A stretch of 64,000 nt of DNA from Microbacterium allomyrinae (GCF_020682705.1 NZ_JAGTTN010000003.1:310001-374000); one strand, 5' to 3'; positions 34,228 through 43,469 are shown, numbered from the stretch's first letter. Program-made: numbers and translations. The notes: generated by a model from the sequence alone, not told the origin.

Positions 34228-34596
34228 TTACGCCTTCGCAGCCTTGGCGCTCTTGCGGGCGGCGCGCTCGTCGGCACGCTGCTTCTCGGACGCGATCATC
34301 GCGATCGCTTCCTCGGCACGCAGGACCTTGGTGCGCATGATCTGCTCGCTCAGGTTGAGCTGGCGATCGAGCTCCTGCGTGGTCTCAGCGGTTGCCGTGA
34401 AGTTGACGACGGCGTAGATGCCTTCGGTCTTCTTCTGGATCTCGTAAGCGAGACGGCGCTTGCCCCAGATGTCGACGTTGTCGATCGAGCCACCATCGTT
34501 GGTGATGACCTTCAGGAACTTGTCGAGGTTCGGGGCGACAAGGCGCTCGTCGATCTCGGGGCTCAGGATAACCATGAGTTCGTACTGGTGCGTCAC
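34228..34596 (-). CDS. rpsF: 30S ribosomal protein S6
   Basis: 122 aa: [24 protein letters not shown] at the start and the conserved [23 protein letters not shown], with a basic, Ala/Lys-rich C-terminal extension. GTG start at 34596 follows an AAGGAGGTGG site. First gene of the four-gene operon. Confidence 0.97.
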   Translation of the reverse strand: MTHQYELMVILSPEIDERLVAPNLDKFLKVITNDGGSIDNVDIWGKRRLAYEIQKKTEGIYAVVNFTATAETTQELDRQLNLSEQIMRTKVLRAEEAIAMIASEKQRADERAARKSAKAAKA

Positions 34597-34754
34597 TAAC
34601 CCACCTCCTTCGGACTAGAACGGCTGACGGGCATTTCCCGGCAGCAGGAGGGTGTGGTGCATGTCATCCGACTGCTCGCGCACAGGGGCGCATGTGGACA
34701 ACCCTCCTATGGTACCGGATGCCGCCGCAGGGGCCGAATCGGTCCCGCAACCGC

Positions 34755-36056
34755 TCATTTCCCGGCGACCACCGGGGATTCGATCAGCGACCCGAGCACC
34801 CGATCGAGGCCGTCCATGCCTCGGGCCGACGACAGCTCTGCGGCGAGCGCACGTGCCCGCTCACGGAAGGACGGCGCATCCAGCACCCGTCCGACGGACC
34901 GTGCGATCTGCTCCGCCGTGGGCCGATTCGTCTTGAGGTTCAGTCCGGCGCCCGACCACCCGATACGGGCGCACACCTCGACCTTGTCTTCGGTCTGTCC
35001 CGCCGCGACCAGGGGCACACCGTGACCCAGCGCCTGCTGCACCCCGCCGTACCCGCCATTGGTCACCATCACGTCGACGAGCGGAAGCAGCCGGTCGTAG
35101 GGAAGGTACTCGGCGACGCGCACATTGTCGGGCAGCTGCGCCGGCAGCGCATCGCGTGATCTGCCGCCGGTCGAGACGACGACGAGCACATCGGATGCCG
35201 CGAGCCCGGCGATCGTGGGAAGCACGAGCTGGTCGAAGTCGGTGTTGGCGATCGTGCCCTGAGTGACGTGCACGACCGGACGTGATCCGTCGAGTTGCGC
35301 CCACCACTCGGGCACCGCGAGGTCCGAGCCCGGTGCGGCGAGCGGGCCGGCGAAGTGCACCGTCGCAGGCAGATCGGATCGCGGGTACTCGAAGCCTTCG
35401 ACGGTGAACTGGACGAGGGCGTCGGCTCGGCTCGGCCAGTCGAGCACGAAGCCGCCCAGGGGGACACCCGTCTCACGGAGGCTCATCGCGTCGGCTTCCC
35501 GCTGAACGCCTCCGAAGACGGCTTTCTCTGCGATGACCGTCAGTGCGGCGTTGCGCACCCGCCCGATCCATCCCGGCAGCGGCGTCACACCCAGACCGAA
35601 CGGCGCGGCATCACGGCTCTTCGCGCCGAGCGGGAAGATGCCCAGGGCCACGACGGGCGGACGATCCTCTCTCGGCAGGCGCTGCAGGAGCGCAGCGCCG
35701 AGGAAGAGCGGCTCGGTGAGCACGGCGTCCACCTCACCGACTGCGAGTTCGGCGCGGACGGCGGCGAGCTGAGCTGGCGCCGGTCGCACGAACAGATTGC
35801 CGATGTCGAAGCGCAGCGCCGCGGGCCCGGTCAGTCCGACGCGTTCCGGAAAGGCGGCGTCTGCGTCGTCGAGATCGACGTCCGCGTCGTCGGGCAGCGC
35901 AAGGAATTGGGCGCCGGATGCGCGGACGCGATCGGCGTAGCGCGTGCTGGTCAGAAAGCGCACGGTGTCACCCCGCGATACCAGGTGGCGGGCGATCTGG
36001 AGCAGCGGCATGACATGGCCGTGCGCCGGGGTGCAGGTGATGAGGTAGCTCGACAT
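34755..36056 (-). CDS. Macrolide-type (MGT) glycosyltransferase
   Basis: 433 aa GT1-family glycosyltransferase. N-terminal acceptor domain begins YLITCTPAHGHVMPLLQIARHL, with the catalytic-region His in the AHGH motif near residue 11; the C-terminal nucleotide-sugar domain contains PVVHVTQGTIAN, LVVVSTGGRS and VTNGGYGGVQQALGHGVPLV, the Gly-rich PSPG-like loop. Such enzymes transfer sugar from a nucleotide donor to small hydrophobic acceptors, often to inactivate antibiotics. ATG 36056 was chosen over upstream ATGs at 36104/36101 that fall in the operator region. Divergent from a TetR gene that probably represses it. Confidence 0.85.
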   Translation of the reverse strand: MSSYLITCTPAHGHVMPLLQIARHLVSRGDTVRFLTSTRYADRVRASGAQFLALPDDADVDLDDADAAFPERVGLTGPAALRFDIGNLFVRPAPAQLAAVRAELAVGEVDAVLTEPLFLGAALLQRLPREDRPPVVALGIFPLGAKSRDAAPFGLGVTPLPGWIGRVRNAALTVIAEKAVFGGVQREADAMSLRETGVPLGGFVLDWPSRADALVQFTVEGFEYPRSDLPATVHFAGPLAAPGSDLAVPEWWAQLDGSRPVVHVTQGTIANTDFDQLVLPTIAGLAASDVLVVVSTGGRSRDALPAQLPDNVRVAEYLPYDRLLPLVDVMVTNGGYGGVQQALGHGVPLVAAGQTEDKVEVCARIGWSGAGLNLKTNRPTAEQIARSVGRVLDAPSFRERARALAAELSSARGMDGLDRVLGSLIESPVVAGK

Positions 36057-36078
36057 GAGGAGTTCTTTCGATAGGATT

Positions 36079-36103
36079 TGATGTACTGCTGGAGTATTCA
36101 TCA
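36079..36103. promoter_or_regulatory. Imperfect inverted repeat between the glycosyltransferase and tetR genes
   Basis: TGATGTACT and AGTATTCATCA form an imperfect repeat around GCTGG, in the 85-base divergent promoter region; a candidate TetR operator. Confidence 0.4.
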
Positions 36104-36141
36104 CCTAGAGAGGCAAGTCAATCATCGCTGATACATCGGAT

Positions 36142-36774
36142 GTGGCCGACGGTCCGCGCGCGTACCGGTCGGAACTGCGCACCATGCAGGCGCAGCAGAC
36201 GCGTCGGCGGATCGTGGAGGCATCCGCTCGGCTCTTCTCTGCTCTCGGGTATCAGGCCACGACGCTCGCCGCGATCGCCCGCGAGGCCGGAGTCTCGGCG
36301 GAGACGGTCAAGACGACGGCGCCGAAGGCCGAACTGCTGCTGTCGGCGTTCGAGGTGACGTTCTCGGGCTCGGAGGCCAAAGAGTCCCTCACCGACACCG
36401 AGGTGGGAGCGGGGGTGCTCGAGCTACCCGACGACGTGTTCTTGGACGCCGTGATCGGTCAGATCACTCTCGCGAACGCCCGCGGACACGCACTGTGGAC
36501 CGTCGTGCTCGGCGCGGCGGCATCCGATCCCGTCGTCGACACCGCCTTGCAGACGATCCTCGCCCGGCGTGCCGCCGACTACCGCCGTCTCGTCGAGGAG
36601 CTCGTGGCCCGCGGCTACGCCGGGCAGGGGACCGATCTCGACTCGACGGGTGCCGCGCTGTCATTCCTGCTCTCGCCCGAGAGCTACCAGCAGCTCGTCG
36701 CGCAGTCGGGCTGGACACCCGAGCGGTACACCGCCTGGGTGCGCGCTGCCGTACTCACCGAACTTCAGCCCTGA
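36142..36774 (+). CDS. TetR-family regulator divergent to the glycosyltransferase
   Basis: 210 aa. Helix-turn-helix at ~20-65 (TRRRIVEASARLFSALGYQA, IAREAGVSAETVKTTAPKAELL); the third helix carries TVKTTAPK where many relatives have YxHFxxK, an atypical recognition end. The C-terminal domain (~90-205) is helical. GTG 36142 is the likely start; there is no clear ribosome site, so a leaderless message is possible. Expected to repress the divergent glycosyltransferase. Confidence 0.82.
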   Translation: MADGPRAYRSELRTMQAQQTRRRIVEASARLFSALGYQATTLAAIAREAGVSAETVKTTAPKAELLLSAFEVTFSGSEAKESLTDTEVGAGVLELPDDVFLDAVIGQITLANARGHALWTVVLGAAASDPVVDTALQTILARRAADYRRLVEELVARGYAGQGTDLDSTGAALSFLLSPESYQQLVAQSGWTPERYTAWVRAAVLTELQP

Positions 36775-36785
36775 CGGCCTGCTGA

Positions 36786-37436
36786 TCAGGTCAGCCGCAT
36801 GAGGTCGCGGACGTTCTGCTCCACCGAACCCGCCGGCAGATGGTGACGACGCTCGATGAAGGCGGCGTAGGAGGCGAACGACTGCGGCAGCGGAGCGTGC
36901 TTCTTGGGACTGAAGCGCCCGCAGATCTTCATCAGCGTGACCTCGTCGACCTTGCGCTGTCTGCCTACCCGCCCGATCCCGTTGCCGGTGCGTCCCTTCT
37001 CATAGCCGGCGCCGTGCGATGTGTTCACGGGCGCCGGCAGGAGCATCATCCGAATCCACGGGAGCTGCAGCCGGCGGGCGCGCGCTCGGTTGAAGACGTG
37101 ATCGACATGCCATGAGCGGGGGATGGAGGTGCCCGTCCAGCCATGATGCTGCTGGAGGAATCGCAGGTAGTGGGCACGATAGCGATCGTTGTCGACGTGG
37201 CACCAGAGGAACGTCGACCCGAGTGACGGACAATGCTGCACCATGGCCCTACGCGCAGTGCGCGCCGTCAATGGGCGCACCGTGACGGGGTGACGGGAAC
37301 GCAGAACGCTCGGTGTCGCCCTCAGATCCTCGAGGTCGCTGAGAGCAACGTAGGGCTGAACCGCAGTGAGACCGCCTTCGACGAGAAGAGCCGCACGTTC
37401 CGCTCGGTGGACGCGGTGAAGAAGCGGCACGCTCAT
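36786..37436 (-). CDS. Uncharacterised protein with an HNH-like His-Asp-His segment
   Basis: 216 aa, basic and rich in Arg, His and Leu. I do not recognise a family. The middle contains SWHVDHVFNRARARR (~111-125), then LLPAPVNTSHGAGYEKGRTG, an arrangement (x-H-x-D-H … N … H) that recalls HNH/His-Me finger nucleases, although the usual zinc cysteines are absent. The N-terminal half (RAERAALLVEGGLTAVQPYV) has no signal peptide. It converges on the TetR gene and stands alone. ATG 37436 is the first start in the frame. Confidence 0.55.
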   Translation of the reverse strand: MSVPLLHRVHRAERAALLVEGGLTAVQPYVALSDLEDLRATPSVLRSRHPVTVRPLTARTARRAMVQHCPSLGSTFLWCHVDNDRYRAHYLRFLQQHHGWTGTSIPRSWHVDHVFNRARARRLQLPWIRMMLLPAPVNTSHGAGYEKGRTGNGIGRVGRQRKVDEVTLMKICGRFSPKKHAPLPQSFASYAAFIERRHHLPAGSVEQNVRDLMRLT

Positions 37437-37689
37437 GGAGCCGACTCTAGCGACGCGTCACCCGCCGCCCCCGTAAGGACCCGATCGACATAGGCTTGCG
37501 AGCGTGCAGATTCTGAGGACCGCGACGCCCGTCGGGCGTGAGGGGGTCATCGGCGCCACCCGCGCCGAGCGGAGGTAGCCGCGCGTGTCGCCGGCCTGAA
37601 GTCACGAGCGACGCAGCCGACTCTCCGCGGACCGCCGGTTCGCGGCATCCTCCATCGCCGCCTCGGCGATTCCACGTGAAGCAGGAACC

Positions 37690-38178
37690 ATGCACGCCAT
37701 CACCGAGAAGGACCTTCGCGCGTCCTTCGTCAACGTCTCGCTGCGCGAGCGCAGCGCCATCTCTCTGCCCGACCTCGCCGCTGCCGACTGGGACCGCCTC
37801 GACTACCTCGGGTGGCGCGATCCCAAGCAGCCGCTGGCCGGCTTCATCGTCGTTCCCGTCGACGGCGCCCCGGTCGGCATTCTGCTCCGCCAGACCGAAC
37901 AGCGCGTCCGCGCGCGGGCGCAGTGCGCGTGGTGCGAAGACGTGACGCTTCCGAACGATGTCGTGTTCTTCAGCGCGAGGCGCGCCGGCCAGGCCGGACG
38001 CAACGGGAACACCGTCGGAACGCTCGTCTGCGAAGGCTTCGAGTGCTCGGTCAACGTGCGTCGTCCGTTGCCGCCCGCCTACCTCGGATTCGATGTGGAG
38101 GCCGCACGGCAGCGCCGGATCGAGGCGCTGCGCGCCCACGCGGAGGGTTTCGCGCGCGACCTGCGCGACAGCCGCTGA
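37690..38178 (+). CDS. FBP-domain (EF-G-binding-like) treble-clef zinc-finger protein
   Basis: 162 aa. The C-terminal half carries a zinc ribbon with CAWCEDV (~77-83) and CEGFECS (~117-123), matching the FBP C-terminal treble-clef domain found in FusB-like elongation-factor-G-binding proteins and in many actinobacterial hypotheticals. The N-terminal half starts ITEKDLRASFVNVSLRERS. Whether it binds EF-G is not shown. ATG 37690 follows GAAGCAGGAACC. The 253 bases upstream contain nothing identified apart from a weak parS-like TTCCACGTGAAG at about 37670. Confidence 0.75.
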   Translation: MHAITEKDLRASFVNVSLRERSAISLPDLAAADWDRLDYLGWRDPKQPLAGFIVVPVDGAPVGILLRQTEQRVRARAQCAWCEDVTLPNDVVFFSARRAGQAGRNGNTVGTLVCEGFECSVNVRRPLPPAYLGFDVEAARQRRIEALRAHAEGFARDLRDSR

Positions 38179-38202
38179 TCGAGAGCGCGCGGGTCTGCCG
38201 GG

Positions 38203-38598
38203 TCACGCGGGCCCGAGGCCGAAGTGCTCCAGCTCGGCGTCCGTGAGCATGCGCGAGCGAATGATGAACCGCTTCCCGGTCGGCCCCTCGACACTGAACC
38301 CGGCTCCGCGGCCGGGCACGACGTCGATTGTGAGATGCGTGTACTTCCAGTACTCGAACTGCGCCTCCGAGATGAAGACCTCGATCGCGTCGTCCAACCC
38401 GGCATCGAGCGCGCCCAGGTGCACGTCCGACGGGCCGGTCAGGAACATCCCGATCGGGTAGCACATGGGTGCACTGCCGTCGCAGCAGCCGCCCGACTGG
38501 TGGAACATCAGCGGACCATGCTGCAGCGTGAGCTGTCGCAGGAGGGATGCCGCGGCATCCGTCACCGCCACGCGCTGGTGTACATCGATCAGATCCAT
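38203..38598 (-). CDS. DUF779 protein associated with aldehyde dehydrogenase
   Basis: 131 aa. DUF779 core with FHQSGGCCDGSAPMC and EVFISEAQFEYWKYTHL; the adjacent cysteines suggest a metal or redox site. DUF779 genes usually sit next to an acetaldehyde-type dehydrogenase and an AcoR-like regulator, as they do here, but the biochemical role is not established. ATG 38598 (MDLIDVHQ) follows AGGAAG; an in-frame ATG at 38625 lies over the hairpin repeat. It is downstream of the dehydrogenase with a 210-base gap containing that repeat. Confidence 0.85.
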   Translation of the reverse strand: MDLIDVHQRVAVTDAAASLLRQLTLQHGPLMFHQSGGCCDGSAPMCYPIGMFLTGPSDVHLGALDAGLDDAIEVFISEAQFEYWKYTHLTIDVVPGRGAGFSVEGPTGKRFIIRSRMLTDAELEHFGLGPA

Positions 38599-38622
38599 CG
38601 CGTCTTCCTCAGTTCTCTGGAA

Positions 38623-38676
38623 CATGTCCCGATTTCGGTCGTTAGGGGTTGCCGGAACAACCGGAACCGGAACATG
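38623..38676. repeat. 54-base hairpin repeat, copy 1
   Basis: Begins CATGTCCCGATTTCGGTCG (identical to copy 2 at 41936) and ends in a 21-base arm that is 17/21 complementary to its start, forming an imperfect stem with a 12-base loop. Similarity to copy 2 runs ungapped for about 88 bases in total (to 38710). On the plus strand it opens a 17-codon frame starting M-S-R-F-R-S-L. Confidence 0.75.
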
Positions 38677-38808
38677 AAGGGCGGAGTGTGGGACATGGAG
38701 TGACCCGGTCGGAGCGGCTGGGGGACCGCTCCGACCGGGTCGGGTGCCGCCGCGCCCGCCCCCCGGGGACGCGCGGCAGGGGGCCCTTCGACGAGCTCAG
38801 GGACCGGT

Positions 38809-40356
38809 TCAGAAGAAGCCCATTGCTCCTTCGGCATACGACACGAGCAGATTCTTCGTCTGCTGGTAGTGGTCGAGCATCTTGAGGTGGTTCTCGCGGC
38901 CGATGCCGGACTGCTTGTACCCGCCGAAAGCGGCGTGCGCCGGGTACTGGTGGTACGTGTTCGTCCAGACGCGACCCGCTTCGATCGCCCGGCCCGCGCG
39001 GTACGCGGTGTTCATGTCACGGCTCCAGACCCCGGCGCCGAGGCCGTAGAGCGTGTCGTTGGCGATCGAGATCGCATCGTCGAAGTCGTCGAACGACGTG
39101 ACCGAGAGCACCGGCCCGAAGATCTCCTCCTGGAAGATGCGCATGTCGTTCGTGCCCTCGAAGATCGTGGGCTGCATGTAGTAGCCGTCGGTGAGATCGC
39201 CCCCGAGATCGGCACGCTCGCCGCCGACGAGCAGCTTCGCTCCGCCCTGTTTTCCGATGTCGATGTAACTCAGGATCTTCTCGAGCTGATCGTTCGACGC
39301 CTGTGCGCCGATCATGGTCTCGGGGTCGAGCGGGTTGCCCTGCTTGATCGCCTTGACACGCTGGAGGCCGTCGCCGAGGAACCGGTCGTAGATAGACCGC
39401 TGGATGAGCGCGCGCGACGGGCACGTGCAGACCTCGCCGTTGTTGAGGGCGAAGAACGAGAACCCCTCGAGCGCCTTGTCGTAAAAGGAGTCGTCGGCCC
39501 GGGCGACGTCCTCGAAGAAGACGTTCGGGCTCTTGCCTCCGAGTTCCAGCGTCACCGGGATCAGATTCTGCGACGCGTACTGCATGATCAGACGGCCCGT
39601 CGTGGTCTCACCCGTGAACGCCACCTTGCGGATCTTCTTGTGCTGCGCGAGCGGCGCGCCCGCCTCGATGCCGAAGCCGTTGACGATGTTCAGCACTCCC
39701 GGCGGGATGAGGTCGCCGATGATGTCGATCAGGAACAGGATCGATGCGGGGGTCTGCTCGGCAGGCTTCAGCACGATGCAGTTGCCGGCCGCGAGCGCCG
39801 GCGCGAGCTTCCACACCGCCATGAGGATCGGGAAGTTCCAGGGGATGATCTGGCCGACGACGCCGAGCGGCTCGTGGAAGTGGTACGCCACCGTGTCTTC
39901 GTCGAGCTGCGAGATGCCGCCCTCCTGGGCGCGCAGCACCCCGGCGAAGTAGCGGAAGTGATCGAGCGCGAGCGGGATGTCGGCGGCGAGCGTCTCACGA
40001 ACGGGCTTGCCGTTCTCCCACGTCTCGGCGACGGCGATCGCCTCGAGGTTCGCCTCGATGCGATCCGCGATCTTCAGCAGCACGTTGCTGCGCTCGGTGG
40101 GGCTGGTCTTGCCCCACGTGGCGAACGCCTGCCACGCGACATCCACTGCACGATCGATGTCTTCGACGGTGCCGCGGCCGACCTCGGTGAACGGCTTGCC
40201 GTTGACCGGGCTGATGTTCTCGAAGTACTGGCCCCTGATCGGTTCGACGAACTCGCCGCCGATGTAGTGGCCGTAGCGGGGACGATAGTCGGCGATCGAT
40301 CCGCGCTGCCCGGGGGCCGCATAGACGCTCGAGACGCCCTCTTCGACGATGGTCAT
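38809..40356 (-). CDS. NAD-dependent aldehyde dehydrogenase (acetaldehyde/ExaC type)
   Basis: 515 aa. Canonical aldehyde dehydrogenase: [20 protein letters not shown] and KPAEQTPAS for cofactor binding, FTGETTTGR, the catalytic base in [11 protein letters not shown], and the nucleophile in [11 protein letters not shown]. The double-cysteine CTC signature and the DUF779/AcoR neighbourhood fit the ExaC/AldB subgroup that oxidises acetaldehyde and similar short aldehydes. ATG 40356 (MTIVEEG) with AAGGAGAC upstream; the open frame continues 36 codons into the promoter. Likely activated by the adjacent AcoR-like protein. Confidence 0.93.
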   Translation of the reverse strand: MTIVEEGVSSVYAAPGQRGSIADYRPRYGHYIGGEFVEPIRGQYFENISPVNGKPFTEVGRGTVEDIDRAVDVAWQAFATWGKTSPTERSNVLLKIADRIEANLEAIAVAETWENGKPVRETLAADIPLALDHFRYFAGVLRAQEGGISQLDEDTVAYHFHEPLGVVGQIIPWNFPILMAVWKLAPALAAGNCIVLKPAEQTPASILFLIDIIGDLIPPGVLNIVNGFGIEAGAPLAQHKKIRKVAFTGETTTGRLIMQYASQNLIPVTLELGGKSPNVFFEDVARADDSFYDKALEGFSFFALNNGEVCTCPSRALIQRSIYDRFLGDGLQRVKAIKQGNPLDPETMIGAQASNDQLEKILSYIDIGKQGGAKLLVGGERADLGGDLTDGYYMQPTIFEGTNDMRIFQEEIFGPVLSVTSFDDFDDAISIANDTLYGLGAGVWSRDMNTAYRAGRAIEAGRVWTNTYHQYPAHAAFGGYKQSGIGRENHLKMLDHYQQTKNLLVSYAEGAMGFF

Positions 40357-40418
40357 GGTGGTCTCCTTCGACGCTTCGCGACGGTCGTCGTCGCGTTGGG
40401 TCGAAGGTAGGCCGGCAT

Positions 40419-40432
40419 ACGTTGCACAACGT
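40419..40432. promoter_or_regulatory. Candidate operator upstream of the aldehyde dehydrogenase
   Basis: ACGTTG-CA-CAACGT, six perfect bases per arm, about 60 bases before the dehydrogenase ATG. A plausible binding site for the AcoR-like regulator encoded just upstream. Confidence 0.4.
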
Positions 40433-40536
40433 TGCGTGCGCCGAGCAGACGATCGAGAGTGCACGAACGACGTTCACGCCACGACCTGGATGGCAGTTCC
40501 TGCACTCTCGACCGAGCTGGTGACGAAGAGGGTGCG

Positions 40537-41874
40537 TCAGGCGTCGGATTCGAGGCGCTCGATGCGGGCCACCAGGCCCGCGCGCTTGGGCGAGCGGGGG
40601 GGCAGCATCGACAGGCAGAGCCGGAGCAGGTCGGCGTCGTCGGCGGCGGCATCCGTGTCTGCGAACGCGAGCAGCACGTCGACCGACGCCTCTGCCATCA
40701 GCGCCTCTCGCAGCGCCGTGCGGACGGTGTCGCGGAACTCCTCGACGCCCGGTGCCGTGGAGTCGGGGAGCACGTCACCGCGGTACGCCGCCAATGCCAC
40801 GCGATGCGCGCCGCGATCCAGGAGCGACAGCACCTGATGCGCGTCGGTCTCGACGTCGATGCCGAGCCGGTACGGCCGGGATTCGGGCACGAGTGCGGGC
40901 GCGGCACGCTCGAGCACCTTGCGCAGGCGCACCATCTCGGCGCGAAGCGTGACGGACGGGGATGCCTCGCCCTCACCGTAGACGAGCTCGCCCAGTCGTT
41001 CTGCCGAGAGCCCCTGACGATGAAGCGCCAGCATGAGCAGCAGTTCGGCGTGCCGCGGGCCCAGCTCCGAAACCGTCTCGATCCCCTCACCGGTCACCTC
41101 GAGCAGCGCCCTGTCGCGTCCGAGCACGCGCAGCGTCGCACGCGTGGGCTCGACCCGGCGCGCGGGCGTGCGCTTCACCGGGCGTGCCGGCTCGGCCCGC
41201 GCTCGAAGCCGGGCGACCAGCAGCTCGCCCTCGATCGCGCGGGCCGTGGCATCCACCAGCAGCTGCGCCTGCGGGGTGATCGCCTCGAGCCCTCCGGTCA
41301 CGTCGATGACGCCGACGATGCGGCGCGTCTCGGGGTCGTGCACCGGCGCCGCCGTGCACGACCAGGGCTGCACGAGCCGGTTGAAGTGCTCGGCGCCGTG
41401 GATCTGCACCGAACGGTCCAGGGCGATCGCGGTGCCGGGAGCGGAGGTGCCCACCGCATCTTCGGACCAGTTGGCTCCCTCGACGAACCCCATGTCGCCG
41501 GTGAGCGTGCGCACGCGACGATCACCTTCGACCCACAGCAGCCGCCCCGCGGCATCGCCGACCGCAACGGCGACTCCCGACTCGGATGCGTCACCCGGCA
41601 GCAGCAGTCCCCGCACCATGTCGATCACGGCCGACAGCGGATGTGCACGGCGGTACGCCTCGAGCTCTTCGGCCGTGAGGTCCAGCGGCGGCAGCGCGTC
41701 GGCCCCGACGAAGCTGTCGAGCGAGCGCCGCCACGAGTCGCGCACGAGTGCCCGCACGTCGCGCAGCCGTGCGTCGGCGTCGTTTCCGGCGACGAGCTCC
41801 TCGTGGGCGCGCTCGATCAGCAGACGCGACGTCTCGGGAGACAGTTCACGTCGCGGCGACCAGGGTGAGGACAC
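40537..41874 (-). CDS. AcoR-like GAF-domain transcriptional regulator
   Basis: 445 aa. N-terminal part (LVRDSWRRSLDSFV) and a GAF sensor (~75-225, with SEDAVGTSAPGTAIALDRSVQIHGAEHF and CTAAPVHDPETRRIVGVIDVTGG) match AcoR-type regulators. The AAA+ domain of classical AcoR is absent; instead a C-terminal winged-helix/DNA-binding region (RLGELVYGEGEASPSVTLRAEMVRLRKVL, ~300-400) resembles actinobacterial versions that do not need sigma-54. GTG 41874 follows CGGAGCC; a longer frame to 41988 begins inside the hairpin repeat. Probably controls the aldehyde dehydrogenase/DUF779 genes. Confidence 0.8.
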   Translation of the reverse strand: MSSPWSPRRELSPETSRLLIERAHEELVAGNDADARLRDVRALVRDSWRRSLDSFVGADALPPLDLTAEELEAYRRAHPLSAVIDMVRGLLLPGDASESGVAVAVGDAAGRLLWVEGDRRVRTLTGDMGFVEGANWSEDAVGTSAPGTAIALDRSVQIHGAEHFNRLVQPWSCTAAPVHDPETRRIVGVIDVTGGLEAITPQAQLLVDATARAIEGELLVARLRARAEPARPVKRTPARRVEPTRATLRVLGRDRALLEVTGEGIETVSELGPRHAELLLMLALHRQGLSAERLGELVYGEGEASPSVTLRAEMVRLRKVLERAAPALVPESRPYRLGIDVETDAHQVLSLLDRGAHRVALAAYRGDVLPDSTAPGVEEFRDTVRTALREALMAEASVDVLLAFADTDAAADDADLLRLCLSMLPPRSPKRAGLVARIERLESDA

Positions 41875-41935
41875 AGCGGCTCCGATCCGCGTCGAGGAGC
41901 GTGCCTCCAGTGTACGGGCGGGTGGTTCGCCTGAG

Positions 41936-41989
41936 CATGTCCCGATTTCGGTCGCTTGCGGGTCCCGGAGCGAACGACATCGTGACATG
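41936..41989. repeat. 54-base hairpin repeat, copy 2
   Basis: Starts with the same 19 bases as copy 1 and folds with 18/21 complementarity between its ends. The right arm differs from copy 1 while pairing is kept, which points to selection for the hairpin. It also encodes a 17-codon frame beginning M-S-R-F-R-S-L. Confidence 0.75.
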
Positions 41990-42041
41990 AGTCACGGAAA
42001 GCGGGACACGGAACGACCCGGGCGCGAGATGAAACGCAGGT

Positions 42042-43469
42042 TCAGGCGCGCGCGGCCCACCACTCGCGCAGGCGCTGCTCCGCGGCATCCGCACCGACGA
42101 TGCCCTCGTCGAGACGCAGCTCGAGAAGGAACCGGTAGGCCTCGCCGACCTCACGGCCCGGTGCGATGCCCAGCACCTCCTGAATGCGGTTGCCGTCGAG
42201 CTCTGGACGCATGGCGTCGAGCTGCTCCTGCTCGGCGAGCTCGGCGATGCGCCGCTCGATGTCGTCGTAGGCGCGCGCGAGCCGGCCGGCCTTCTTCGCG
42301 TTGCGGGTGGTCACGTCGGCCCGCGTGAGAATGTGGAGGCGTTCGAGCTCGGCCTCGGCATCTCGCACGTACCGGCGCACCGCCGAGTCGGTCCACGCGC
42401 CCTCGGAGTACCCGAAGAAGCGCAGGTGCAGCTCGATCAGCCGCGCGACGGTGTTCGTCGTGTCGGAGTCGAACCGCAGCGCCTGCAGTCGCTTGCGTGC
42501 AAGCCGCGCGCCCTTGATGTCGTGGTGATAGAACGTGACCCCACCGCCCGGCTCCAGTCGCCGCGTCGCCGGCTTGCCGATGTCGTGCAGCAGCGCCGCG
42601 AGCCGCAGAGCCACGTCGGGCGCGGCATCCGGATTGCGGATCTTCTCCAGATCTATCGCCTGACGCAGCACGGTGAGCGAATGCTCGTAGACGTCCTTGT
42701 GGTGGTGGTGCTCGTCGACCTCGAGCTGCAGCGCCGAGATCTCGGGAAGGAACTCGTCCATCAGCCCCGTCTCGACCAGCAGACGGATGCCGCGCACCGG
42801 GTCATCCGTCGCAAGCAGCTTGACGAGCTCGCCCTGGATGCGCTCGGGGCTCACGATCGACAGGGTCACCCGCAGATCGGTCATGGCTGCGACCGTCGCC
42901 GGATCGACGTCGAACGCGAGCTGCGACGAGAAGCGTGCGGCGCGGAGCATGCGCAGCGGGTCGTCTCCGAAGCTCACCCGGGGATCCGCCGGGGTGCGCA
43001 GCACGCCGCGCACGAGGTCTTCGACCCCGCCGGTCGGGTCGACGAGAGTGCGGCCGGGCACGCGCATCGCCATCGAGTTCACCGTGAGATCGCGGCGCAC
43101 GAGGTCGCCCTCGATCGTGTCGCCGAACTCGACGGTCGGTTTGCGGGTCACCCCGTCGTAGCTGTCGGCACGGTACGTCGTGATCTCGACCTGTTCTCCG
43201 CGGACCTTCGCGCCGATCGTGCCGAATGCCCGGCCGATATCCCACTGAGCGGTCGAGATGGGCTTGACGATCCGCAGGATGTCGTCGGGTCGGGCATCGG
43301 TCGTGAAGTCGAGGTCGTTCGTCACGCGTCCCAGCAGCGCATCGCGGACCGGGCCGCCGACGATCGCGAGGTCGAAGCCGGCATCGGCGAACGCGCGCGC
43401 CAGGATGTCGACGACGGGGGACTCGGCAAGCGCGCCGAGGCGCGCGATGCCCTCGGCCATGTTGAGCAT
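42042..43469 (-). CDS. cca: CCA tRNA nucleotidyltransferase
   Basis: 475 aa. Class II nucleotidyltransferase head: LAIVGGPVRDALLGRVTNDLDFTT with the metal-binding DxD, RRDLTVNSMAMR and the RNA-binding DDPLRMLRAARF motif; the C-terminal half has an HD domain (LLHDIGKPATR … HHDIKGARLARK). It adds or repairs the 3' CCA of tRNAs. ATG 43469 (MLNMAEG); ATG 43460 is possible. Positioned next to the murJ/trxB block as usual in actinobacteria, 37 bases after the methyltransferase gene. Confidence 0.95.
   Translation of the reverse strand: MLNMAEGIARLGALAESPVVDILARAFADAGFDLAIVGGPVRDALLGRVTNDLDFTTDARPDDILRIVKPISTAQWDIGRAFGTIGAKVRGEQVEITTYRADSYDGVTRKPTVEFGDTIEGDLVRRDLTVNSMAMRVPGRTLVDPTGGVEDLVRGVLRTPADPRVSFGDDPLRMLRAARFSSQLAFDVDPATVAAMTDLRVTLSIVSPERIQGELVKLLATDDPVRGIRLLVETGLMDEFLPEISALQLEVDEHHHHKDVYEHSLTVLRQAIDLEKIRNPDAAPDVALRLAALLHDIGKPATRRLEPGGGVTFYHHDIKGARLARKRLQALRFDSDTTNTVARLIELHLRFFGYSEGAWTDSAVRRYVRDAEAELERLHILTRADVTTRNAKKAGRLARAYDDIERRIAELAEQEQLDAMRPELDGNRIQEVLGIAPGREVGEAYRFLLELRLDEGIVGADAAEQRLREWWAARA

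Noticed and set aside
37668..37681. parS-like site upstream of the FBP-domain gene (TTCCACGTGAAG)
   Set aside because: Too many mismatches in the outer arms, isolated, and without a hairpin partner.
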